Part shown: one piece after another, positions 11,471 to 18,738 of the stretch | Position numbering within the stretch: position 1 is the first letter of the stretch | Layout of the letters: the number at the start of each line of letters is the position of its first letter | Assembly: GCF_963678635.1 (NCBI RefSeq) | Contig: NC_087067.1 | Coordinates: 24,683,547 to 24,747,546 of the forward strand | Direction: 5' to 3' | DNA from: Symsagittifera roscoffensis | Taxonomy: Eukaryota; Xenacoelomorpha; Acoela; Convolutidae | DNA length: 64,000 bases | Made by a program: the position numbers and the translations under genes | The notes under the pieces: model-generated | The model's database searches: none | What the model saw: only the letters and a program-made list of their open reading frames with translations | What the model was told of the DNA's origin: nothing

Positions 11471-11608
11471 ATGAAAAAAGTTGCAGAGATGTTACTTTTT
11501 TTAATTTTCTTTCTTTTGTTACTTATATCAGCAATATTTCTTATTTTTACTGCAAACAACTTTTGGTCATTTATTTTTGCAATTGCCTTTGTGTATATTT
11601 TTACTTAA
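11471..11608 (+). CDS. 45-aa membrane micro-protein
   Basis: The ATG frame encodes two hydrophobic stretches, residues ~8-27 (LLFLIFFLLLLISAIFLIF-like) and ~31-44, separated by TANN. This fits a hairpin of two membrane helices or one long segment. A diverged paralogue lies one duplication unit downstream (13537-13694) and keeps the same protein text over the hydrophobic part, with many changes at third codon positions, for example SAIFLIFTANNFW in both. That conservation argues for real coding despite the small size. It could be a viroporin-like or holin-like peptide, but no function can be assigned. Confidence 0.55.
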   Translation: MKKVAEMLLFLIFFLLLLISAIFLIFTANNFWSFIFAIAFVYIFT

Positions 11609-11638
11609 TTGGAAGGTTTAAGTCCTTAAAAGGGTCTT

Positions 11639-11819
11639 GTGATTGGATACGACAACTAGAACAAAAATGACTTTTTTGTGATTGGAAACGACAAAACCCA
11701 AAATGGAGCTTTGTTTCCGATTGGACACGACTTTTATCCAAGAATCCCATAAAAGGAAGCTGAAATCTGATTGGACACGACTACAATCCAAATAAGGAAA
11801 ATCCATTCTGATTGGTTAA
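11639..11819. promoter_or_regulatory. CCAAT-box (ATTGG) array upstream of the first PC4-like gene
   Basis: The words GTGATTGGATACGAC, GTGATTGGAAACGAC, CCGATTGGACACGAC, CTGATTGGACACGAC and CTGATTGGTTAA occur at roughly 40-bp spacing. The last is a textbook NF-Y site; four carry a shared ACGAC tail, so a second factor may bind next to each CCAAT box. The gene start at 12004 lies about 185 bp downstream. Confidence 0.65.
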
Positions 11820-12003
11820 AACCACACATTCCAGTTGAAGGTACCCCTAACTCCTAATTAAAAATCATTTTATTTTCAACTTAACTACCGTCAACTACCT
11901 CCTCTCTCAGCTCTAAATACAATAATTTCAACTTAACCACAGTCAACTTTCACCCTCAACTGTAAATCTTGTTTTTACTCATTAACTCAACTTATTGCTC
12001 AAA

Positions 12004-12492
12004 ATGATCTTCTCAGTACAAAACAACAACCTTATGTTCTCGGTGGAGTTTTCGGCTGATTTAGTACAAATCCAAGTGCGAGAAACAGTTTGTGGAGTTT
12101 TTCTGGTACAAATGGACATCCCAATCCAAGTCTGGCATATGGTGGAAGTGATGCGAAGGGACTTCAACGAACATCATATCACACAAGTACCCCCTAGAGA
12201 GAATCAACTTGGAGAATTGCAAATGATGGAGGAAGTGTCCGAGCATGTGGGAATGAACTACCCCGAAATTCCTGACTCTAGATATGTGGCTCAACCATTC
12301 GACGATTTCCTCTTTCCTTGGGAAGAGGGATCTGTGGACAACCCAATTACAATCGAAGAGGATGAGGGGTTCTCTGAGCCAAGAACTCCAGTCAGCGAAC
12401 CACCAGTGATGGAGGCAAGACCAGCTTTGCGCTCCATTGAGAACTTGCAATGTTTTGAGAATTCAGCTGCTCGACAGCTCTTTGATTTGTAA
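12004..12492 (+). CDS. PC4-like protein with acidic SIM-like region and C-terminal RxLF motif, paralogue 1 (162 aa)
   Basis: I chose the ATG at 12004 because the paralogue at 14071 starts at the matching position and both proteins are then 162 residues. Residues ~10-60 resemble the PC4/Sub1 single-stranded-DNA-binding and coactivator domain: strands with SVEF and VQIQVRE (PC4 has a comparable IDIRE), then MDIPIQVWHMVEVMRRDF, matching the conserved strand plus helix with Trp. Residues ~90-125 are acidic and contain NPITIEEDEG, like a SUMO-interaction motif. The C-terminus, AARQLFDL, looks like a cyclin-docking RxLF motif. An AATAAA at 12492-12497 overlaps the stop and may be the polyadenylation signal. 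A CCAAT array lies upstream. The PC4 fold is a motif-level judgement; roles in transcription or the cell cycle are inferred. Confidence 0.7.
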   Translation: MIFSVQNNNLMFSVEFSADLVQIQVRETVCGVFLVQMDIPIQVWHMVEVMRRDFNEHHITQVPPRENQLGELQMMEEVSEHVGMNYPEIPDSRYVAQPFDDFLFPWEEGSVDNPITIEEDEGFSEPRTPVSEPPVMEARPALRSIENLQCFENSAARQLFDL

Positions 12493-12499
12493 ATAAATT

Positions 12500-13330
12500 G
12501 GTTACTATCTTGTGCCTTGTAATTTAATTTTTTTGTATCTAGAAATTTTATTTTTAAGAGATAGGAGCAAAGAGATCATAGAAAAGTTTATTGGGAAATT
12601 TCAAAGGTAAAACTTTGTTAAAAATGAAACTAATTGAGCATCTGGTAAACTGTTCTTTAAAATTTTGTTAGAAAGATGGCAAAAAATATTAAACCAATTT
12701 TTGCAAGCATGTTAAAAACTTTACATTATTTTTTGTACCATGCAAAATTTTTCATAATTTTTTGCCTACTTGTTAAAAAAATCAAAGAAAATCTCGCAAA
12801 TTAAGAAAAATTTCATTAAATATTTTCGCATTTTAAAGAAAACTGAAAAAGTATTTTCTTGCACTGTTAATAATGAAATAAAATGAAAATCTTTGTTTTA
12901 ATTTTGATCATAAAAAAATAATCTCTTTTTTGCATGTATTTTGATCAAAAATATTGGAAAAACAATGTATTAAGATAGGGAATAGTACTCAAAGTCAGCA
13001 ATTATGAAAAATTTTTAGCATTAATTTAACAAGTTTTTTACAATAAAATTTTGCCATTTTTGCAAATGAATAAGAAAAAATAAGTTAGATTTTTGCATTT
13101 GTTTTCAAAAAAACTACGAAAAAACTTGCATCTAACACAAAAATTTGTTGAAAAATTTTGCTCACTTGTTGAAAAAACTAAAACAGTTTTTGCATCCTGT
13201 AAAAAAGTTTAATTAAATTTTTGCAAACGTGTTGAAAAAATCAAACCAAAATTTGCATCTTGCGAGTTAATTTTTGCACACGTGTTGAAAATTGCAAACT
13301 TTTTTGTTGAAAAAACTTTTGATTTAAATA
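12500..13330. other. AT-rich spacer with degenerate TTGCA/TTGTTGAAAAA repeats and a lone iteron
   Basis: No plus-strand gene is seen. Degenerate words such as TTTTTGCA and TGTTGAAAAA recur from about 12640 to 13320, resembling the better-preserved minisatellite in unit 2. One copy of the terminal iteron, ATGTATTAAGATAGGGAATA, lies at about 12965 although it is 6.5 kb from the nearest end. Confidence 0.6.
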
Positions 13331-13379
13331 AAAACAATTATGACAAGATTTTTATAAACAAATATTCAACTATTAATAG

Positions 13380-13530
13380 AAAAATTGATACGCTACTATT
13401 TACAGTACCATAACCATCAATGAAACAATCAACAATTTGCAACAAATCAGTCTCATACTTTGAGTTTTGAACTTTTCGAATTCTTTCCAAAAAAGCTGAT
13501 TCAAGAGTCTGAGTGGACGCAAGTTCCTGA
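13380..13530 (-). pseudogene. 3' tail of the minus-strand core gene (duplicated fragment)
   Basis: Read on the minus strand, this encodes about 50 residues matching the C-terminal part of the gene at 15331-15745, sharing LASTQTLxSAFL and DCFIDGYG. Only the tail is present. It was probably carried along when the 2.07 kb unit was duplicated. Confidence 0.7.
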
Positions 13531-13536
13531 TCAGAA

Positions 13537-13694
13537 ATGAAAAAATTGCAGAGATACTACTTTTATTAATTCTCCTTCTTTTGTTACTTATATCGGCAAT
13601 ATTTCTTATTTTTACAGCAAACAATTTTTGGTTACTTATTTTTGCGATTGCTTTTGTGTATTATTTTACTTATTTGGAAGATTTAAGTCCTTAA
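13537..13694 (+). pseudogene. Second copy of the membrane micro-protein (start unclear, probably broken)
   Basis: The hydrophobic region is preserved relative to 11471-11608, with many synonymous changes, but a matching start is not evident (about one break). It ends in a longer, more polar tail. It marks the beginning of unit 2 of the core duplication. Confidence 0.5.
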
Positions 13695-13701
13695 AAGTTT
13701 C

Positions 13702-13882
13702 TCTGATTGGATACGATAACTAGAACAGAAGTGAACATTTTTGTGATTGAAAACGACAATAATCAAAATGGAGCTTTGTTTCCGATTGGAGACAACTTTT
13801 ATCCAAGAACGCAATAAAAGGAAGCTGAAATCTGATTGGACACGACTACAATCCAAATAAGGAAAATCAATTCTGATTGGTC
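13702..13882. promoter_or_regulatory. CCAAT-box (ATTGG) array upstream of the second PC4-like gene
   Basis: It is the counterpart of 11639-11819, with CTGATTGGATACGA, TGATTGAAAACGAC, CCGATTGGAGAC, CTGATTGGACACGAC and CTGATTGGTCAA. Box sequence and spacing are kept despite divergence between them, which suggests selection on the sites. The gene starts at 14071. Confidence 0.65.
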
Positions 13883-14070
13883 AAACCCACACAGTCGAGT
13901 TGAAGGTAACCCTAACTCCTATCTAAAAATCATTTTTTTTTCAAATAAACCGCCATCCACTACCTCCTCTCTCAGCTCTAAACATCCTAATTTCAACTTA
14001 TTTTTTGCAAGGTTCCCGCTCCTCGCAGTTCTTTCTTGTTTTTGCTCTTTTAGTCATCTTATTGCTCAAA

Positions 14071-14559
14071 ATGAGCTTCTCAGTGCAAAACAGCAACCTC
14101 ATGTACTCTGTAGAATTTTCGCCTGATCTAGTACAAATTCAAGTGCGAGAAACAGTCTCTGGAGTTTTTCTGGCACGAATGGACATCCCAATCCAAGTCT
14201 GGCACATGGTGGAAGTGATGCGAAGGGATTTCAACGAACATCATATGATGCAAGTCCCCATCACAGAGAACCAACTTGGAACAATGCAAATGATGGGGGA
14301 AGTTTCTGATCATGTGGGAATAAACTATCCCGAGATTCCGGACTCAAGATTTGTAGCTCAACCAGTCGACGACTTCCTCTTTCCTTGGGAGGAGGAAGGA
14401 TCAGTCGGAAACCCCATCACAATAGATGAAGATGAGGGATTCTCAGAAACAATGACGCCTCCAGCTCCACAACAACCACCAGCAATGGAACCTCGTCCAG
14501 CTCTGCGTTCTATAGAGAACCTCCAGAACTCTTCTGCTGCTCGACAGCTCTTTGATTAA
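14071..14559 (+). CDS. PC4-like protein with acidic SIM-like region and C-terminal RxLF motif, paralogue 2 (162 aa)
   Basis: It is a paralogue of 12004-12492 with the same length and layout. The N-terminal ~60 residues are nearly the same (SVEFSPDLVQIQVRE, then DIPIQVWHMVEVMRRDF), consistent with a PC4-like domain. The middle keeps DDFLFPWEEE and NPITIDEDEG. The linker differs and is proline/glutamine-rich (PPAPQQPP). The C-terminus is AARQLFD. Conserved ends with a variable linker suggest that the PC4-like part, the SIM-like part and the RxLF tail are the functional pieces. An upstream in-frame hydrophobic stretch (from about 14005) lacks an ATG and is not shared with paralogue 1, so I exclude it. 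An AATAAA lies at 14571-14576. Confidence 0.7.
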   Translation: MSFSVQNSNLMYSVEFSPDLVQIQVRETVSGVFLARMDIPIQVWHMVEVMRRDFNEHHMMQVPITENQLGTMQMMGEVSDHVGINYPEIPDSRFVAQPVDDFLFPWEEEGSVGNPITIDEDEGFSETMTPPAPQQPPAMEPRPALRSIENLQNSSAARQLFD

Positions 14560-14814
14560 ATGTTTTTGTAAATAAAGGTTGTTTGGTTTTGACTTCGTTT
14601 TCTGTAATTAATTTCTTCAATTTCATTTTAATTATGAGAATCGATGAGAGGTTCAAGGTAAAACATTGAAAAACAATTAGAACTTAGTTAAAAGTTCCGA
14701 ACTCGCACACATGTTAAAAAATTTGATTAACTTTTACACAAAAATTCGGAAAAACACTAGAAAAACTGTACACAAGTAAAAAGTTACCTAATCGATATTG
14801 CCCCTTGTACACAT

Positions 14815-15185
14815 TTTTAGCCTTTTGTAGAAAAAAACTGAAACTTTTTTCGCATTTTGTCGAAAAAAGTAAAACACTTTTCGCATTTTGTCAAAAAAAA
14901 GTACAACACTTTTCGCATTTTGTTGAAAAAATTGAAACACTTTTCGCATTTTATCGAAAAAAGTAAAACTATTTTTGCATTTTGTCGAAAAAATTGAAAC
15001 ACTTTTCGCATTTTATCGAAAAAAATAAAACATTTTTCGCATTTGTAGTGAAAAAGTGAAACACTTTTTGCATCTTGTTAAAAAAATTAAAACACTTTTT
15101 GCATCTTCTCAAAAATTTGAAACACTTTTCGCATTAAGTCAAAAAAATTGAAACACTTTTTAAAACTTGTTAAAAAAATTGAAAT
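14815..15185. repeat. ~30-bp minisatellite, TTTCGCATTTTGTCGAAAAA words
   Basis: About twelve tandem copies of a word such as CACTTTTCGCATTTTGTCGA followed by an A-run fill the spacer between the convergent 3' ends of the PC4-like gene and the minus-strand gene. The minus-strand open frame across it (KCEKCF-type repeats) is explained by the repeat period and is not called as a gene. Confidence 0.8.
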
Positions 15186-15330
15186 GATTTTGCAACTTTT
15201 TGAAAATCAAAACAAATATTACATCTTTCTTACATGTTTGAAAATTTTTTTGCAAATGTTTTTGATAACGGTGATTTTTTTTCGGTAATTAATGGTAACT
15301 TTGTAAAAATATGAGAAAATAGATGGAATA

Positions 15331-15745
15331 TCAGAAGTTTTTTAATGAAAAATTGACATGATCACTATTTACAAATCCATAACCATCAATAAAACAGTCA
15401 ATTATTTTTAACAAATCATGTTCATATATTGAGTTTTGTACTTTACGAATTCTGTCTAAAAATGCTGAGCCAAGAGTTTGCGTAGATGCAAGTTTTTGAT
15501 TAGAACTTAGATAATGTTTTTTGAACTTTTTGCGAACAAGTCGTTTCCTTGATATGCTTGGTGTTTTTTCTGCCCCTTTCCATCGTAAATTATGCTGCAC
15601 TCCACAACTAAGCTGATTGAAGACTTCCTCACTTGATGTGACAATACTCGAAAAGAGTCTGTGCTTGTACAAAGTGTAAAGACAATCAATTTCTTGATAT
15701 ATATATTGAGTATATATATGTTTTTTTTGTAAAAATCGTTGGAAA
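15331..15745 (-). CDS. Last exon of a spliced minus-strand core gene, function unknown
   Basis: The minus-strand frame opens right after TATTTCAG, a good 3' splice site, and runs for about 137 codons to the stop at 15331. The product is basic in the middle (SRKRLVRKKFKK) and ends with LASTQTLGSAFLDRIRKVQ and a DCFIDGYG segment. That tail is conserved in the duplicated fragment at 13380-13530. Upstream coding-like text, including an RRRYYYY-type stretch near 15815-15850, may be an earlier exon, but the donor is uncertain. Its start region faces the plus-strand 143-residue gene across a pair of CArG boxes, so the two may be divergently transcribed. No family is recognised. Confidence 0.6.
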
Positions 15746-15882
15746 CTGAAATAAACAATGATTTACTATTATAATCTGAATAAAAGCTGGGAAGAGCTTG
15801 ACACATAGCAGCTGCCTTTGGAAAAAATGATTTTTGCAGAAAATGGTGGAGTTATATAGTAGTAGTAACGCCTACGCAGCTT

Positions 15883-15928
15883 CCAAATAGGGAAATCCTT
15901 CCATATTTGGTACTACTTCCATATATGG
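15883..15928. promoter_or_regulatory. CArG boxes in a divergent promoter
   Basis: Two perfect CC(A/T)6GG words, CCATATTTGG at 15901-15910 and CCATATATGG at 15919-15928, plus the near-match CCAAATAGGG at 15883, lie within 46 bp. They sit between the minus-strand gene and the plus-strand gene starting near 16117. CArG boxes bind SRF/MADS-type factors. Actual binding is inferred. Confidence 0.55.
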
Positions 15929-16116
15929 AAATGGCGATGACTCATACTGCTTACTTCCATTTTCATTTAATCTCAAAGTCATTTCTCTCATTTCTCCTCA
16001 TCTGATCAGTTTGCTCTTCAGTGAAAAGTTGATAGTTCCAACTATATTGAATTTTCAAAAAATCAAAAGAGAATTGGGAGATTTGTTTGGTTCCAAAAAT
16101 CCAACAAGGGAAAAAT

Positions 16117-16552
16117 ATGTTTGGAACCGTGCTTTCAACTATTAAAAATAAATGATTTGGGACAATTTGAAAAGTCTCAACAAGGGTATCTTAGTGAAAA
16201 AGAAGGCGAAGCAATATCCGCAATACGGAATACTGTTATTCACGATGCTGAAAATCTTGGACTCGTACCTATATATGAAGCCAAATCTGGCAGAGAATCA
16301 ACTATGGATCAGGAGCTTGTTATCTGTAATAGAGTATATGAAATAGCAATGTACAACATGAGGAGGGTGGGTGTCACAATCAAGAAGTACAACGTGAGCA
16401 AGCCACCCTACATTCAGATTCGACTCTTTACTGCAAAGGAAAATGAAGACTTGAAGCAAGTTGCATATGTCAACTATAAATTGAATGAATTCAAAGAACT
16501 GTCCCAAATATTGGGAGACTTTATGTTTGTTGATAATTGTAAACCTCAGTAA
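16117..16552 (+). CDS. Core protein with possible PC4-like C-terminal half (~143 aa)
   Basis: A frame of about 143 codons is open from about 16121 to 16552. The nearest ATG (16117) does not give the whole frame, so the start is unresolved (unseen splice or about one break). Residues ~85-140 read GVTIKKYN, PYIQIRLF, then YVNYKLNEFKELSQILGDF. This matches the strand, IxIR strand, strand, helix order of PC4-type domains and of the paralogues at 12004 and 14071. The upstream part is an uncharacterised alpha-helical region containing MDQELVICNRVYEIAMYN. It lies downstream of the CArG boxes. Function is inferred only as possible ssDNA binding. Confidence 0.55.
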
Positions 16553-17053
16553 AGCTTTGTGATGTTTTGCATGTTTGGTAATTGAGATATTATTGGCTCA
16601 AAACTATTTTTTCTCACTAAAGTGTATATTTAGAGCTATAATATCTGAGGAAAAGTCAGACAAAACAAGCAATTTAATCGAAATTGACATAAAACACTAA
16701 CCAATTATGAAATAATTTTCCAGTATTTGTTTATGAAATTACAGATAAATTTATTTAATAACTGTTTTCATCAAATTTAGCTAAATTTTGCCTCAATTTA
16801 AGAAAATTACAAACAAGAATGTATATTTAGTTGAAAACATTATCATTATTTTTTTAGATTTTTTGAATATCATTGGTTGTTTTCAATTTTTTTTGTAATT
16901 TGAGGTTTCTATTGGCTACATGAATTTCCTTGAAACTAATTAGACTCTAAATAATTAAAAAATATTTACGGCGACTGTTACTACAAAAAATACTTTAAAA
17001 ATGATAAAACAATTCGAGTTTTTTAAGTTTCTTCATATATTTTATTAAGAAAA

Positions 17054-17673
17054 ATGTTTCCATCAGAAGCGTTTTCAATGTCTGAATTGAACATTTATCA
17101 GAATTTAAAATTAAACTACTACAAAAAACTACAAGAGTGGTGGCAGATGAAGTTGATGGAGATTGTATTAGTTTTAATTTGTATAGAAACACAGAAAGTT
17201 CAATAGTTTTTTTAAAAAGATGGAGAGGAGATTACAAAAAAGAAGAGTACTGTCAGATTTATCAACAATGTTTTTATTTAGAAGAAATAACACAGATTGG
17301 ATGGTCGATCAGAGAAAAACAAAACAATGGAAGATCCTATGAAACAGAAATTGGAGATAAGGAACATCAATTCGATTACTGTTTTGAATTTGATACAAAT
17401 ACAAAATCCAGATTTGTCAGAATATCTTTTGATCGTTTATCCAAATTTGATAGACTTCCGGTTGTTTATACTACAATATACCAAAAAGAAAACGATAAAA
17501 ACGTATATTTTGGTAATTTCTCGTTTCACTGGTTAGAAATAGAACAAATCGAAAAAATTTTGATCGAAATTTCAAAATTTGAATTGAATATCGAAAAAAC
17601 AATACAAACTAGACAAGAAATCTTATTTATCCCACTAGGGTATCAAATTTCAAATCTTAGTTATGTTGGATAA
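17054..17673 (+). CDS. Core protein with two possible PC4-like repeats, 3' end inside the right arm (~180-200 aa)
   Basis: A long plus-strand frame is open from about 17086 to 17673. An ATG at 17054 precedes it, but the exact start is unresolved (about one break or an unseen splice). Two halves each read as strands followed by an acidic/aromatic helix: around SIVFLKRWRGD then YLEEITQIGWSI, and around RFVRISFD then FHWLEIEQIEKILIEISKF. I take this as a possible tandem of PC4-like domains. The last ~40 codons lie in the inverted repeat, so the left arm carries the same tail (about 10652-10800) without the rest of the gene. The downstream CCAAT array belongs to the next gene. Confidence 0.5.
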
Positions 17674-17759
17674 ATTCAATAAAACATATTGATTAAGAAG
17701 TTTCATAGACATAGTCTGGTTCTGATCTACAAAGTTTTTTAAAATCTGTGATTACTCCA

Positions 17760-18043
17760 TTCTGATTGGTTATTAACACAAATAATGTCTGTGAAAGTAT
17801 CCTCAAAATCTACAAGTTTTAAAAAAATTGTTGAAAAATTCATGAGAAGAAGAGATCAACTCTGATTGGTTGACATTAAATTTCTTGAAAATTTCATGAC
17901 TTTTGAAGCTCAATTCTGATAGGTTGACATTAAATTTGTTGAAAATTACATGACTATCATCACTATTGAAGCTCGATTCTGATTGGTTGAAATCAGAAAA
18001 TATAAAAGTTTCCTTGTAATTAATGCTCGATTCTGATTGGTTG
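17760..18043. promoter_or_regulatory. CCAAT-box array upstream of the right-arm zinc-finger gene
   Basis: TTCTGATTGGTT words occur at about 17760, 17862, 17970 and 18031, with a variant (CTGATAGGTT) near 17917. This is the inverted form of the left-arm array, in 54-bp repeats. The zinc-finger gene starts at 18258. A minus-strand frame of about 100 codons across it is a by-product of the 54-bp period. Confidence 0.6.
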
Positions 18044-18257
18044 ATACTTTTAAAAATTCCATGGTTAGATTGGATGATTTTTATTTCAGCTAGGCTAAAT
18101 AGCATATCCACTCTGATTTTCTTTTCGTTGAAAACAATTGGTTAATAAGTTTGCTGTTTTTATTTACTTTTATTCATTTTGTGAGGCTTTTCAACTCACC
18201 TTGTCTAAAAATTTGGTACATTTTAAATCTCCCATTTAATTTTTCATTACTATTGAG

Positions 18258-18738
18258 ATGGCTTCACTCAATAGAAACGAAAGAGTTGCATGTCTTGAAT
18301 GTGGCAGGGAATACACTCACAAAGATGCATCAAGACATCGTAGAACATGTGGTGTTTTGAAGTGTTCTAACTGTAATTTTTATACTTATAGCAGCGAGGA
18401 GCTCGCTAATCATTTCAAGAAGAACCATTCTCAGCATAATATTAAATTATGTGCTCAGCAGACTGCAAACACACTTCAGGAGAAGGTAAAACTTTTAAGT
18501 TTTTTTTTTGAAAAACTTAGAAATTACTATGATTATTAGTTTTTACCGAATCTGAAAAGTCTCAGCAATTGTAACAAATCTAGTCAGTAATTATACAGTG
18601 TTTTCATTACATTACCTGAACTGTCTTTTATTTTTTTATTCAAAGGTTTTGATTGATGTTAAAGACAGCAAAAATCGAGTTCAAATCGTCGTGAAGCTTT
18701 CCATGGAACTCGATCCGAAAACTTTTAATCAACAGTAA
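18258..18738 (+). CDS. Spliced two-zinc-finger protein (106 aa), right arm
   Basis: Exon 1 (18258-18485) encodes 76 residues. Finger 1 is CLECGREYTHKDASRHRRTC, a C2HC form. Finger 2 starts CSNCNFYTYSSEELANH and ends KKNH, a C2H2 form with the usual spacing. A 160-bp intron (18486-18645, GTAAAA...TTCAAAG) leads in phase 0 to exon 2 (18646-18738), which adds VLIDVKDSKNRVQIVVK and ends TFNQQ. The splice is inferred from the junctions and is supported by conservation of exon 2 in the left arm, where it is even duplicated. It is probably a nuclear DNA- or RNA-binding regulator of the element. Fingers this few could also bind protein. Confidence 0.7.

Larger units (their letters stand above)
11471..13536 (+). 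repeat. Internal tandem duplication of the core, unit 1 (~2.07 kb)
   Basis: The unit carries, in order, the membrane micro-protein, a CCAAT array, a PC4-like gene, an AT-rich spacer with degenerate repeats, and the 3' tail of a minus-strand gene. The same order repeats from 13537. The units differ at many positions, including changes that keep the proteins, so the duplication is old relative to the near-identical arms. Confidence 0.8.
13537..15500 (+). repeat. Internal tandem duplication of the core, unit 2
   Basis: It has the same gene order as unit 1: micro-protein, ATTGG array, PC4-like gene, repeat spacer, minus-strand gene tail. Here the minus-strand gene is longer and continues past the unit boundary to about 15850, so unit 2 probably holds the parental junction. 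Confidence 0.75.

Noticed and set aside
14005-14070. Hydrophobic N-terminal extension of the second PC4-like protein
   Set aside because: It has no ATG and is not shared with the first paralogue, whose protein starts at the matching internal ATG.
14817-15011. Minus-strand CEKCF-repeat protein
   Set aside because: Explained by the 30-bp minisatellite; cysteine spacing follows the DNA period.
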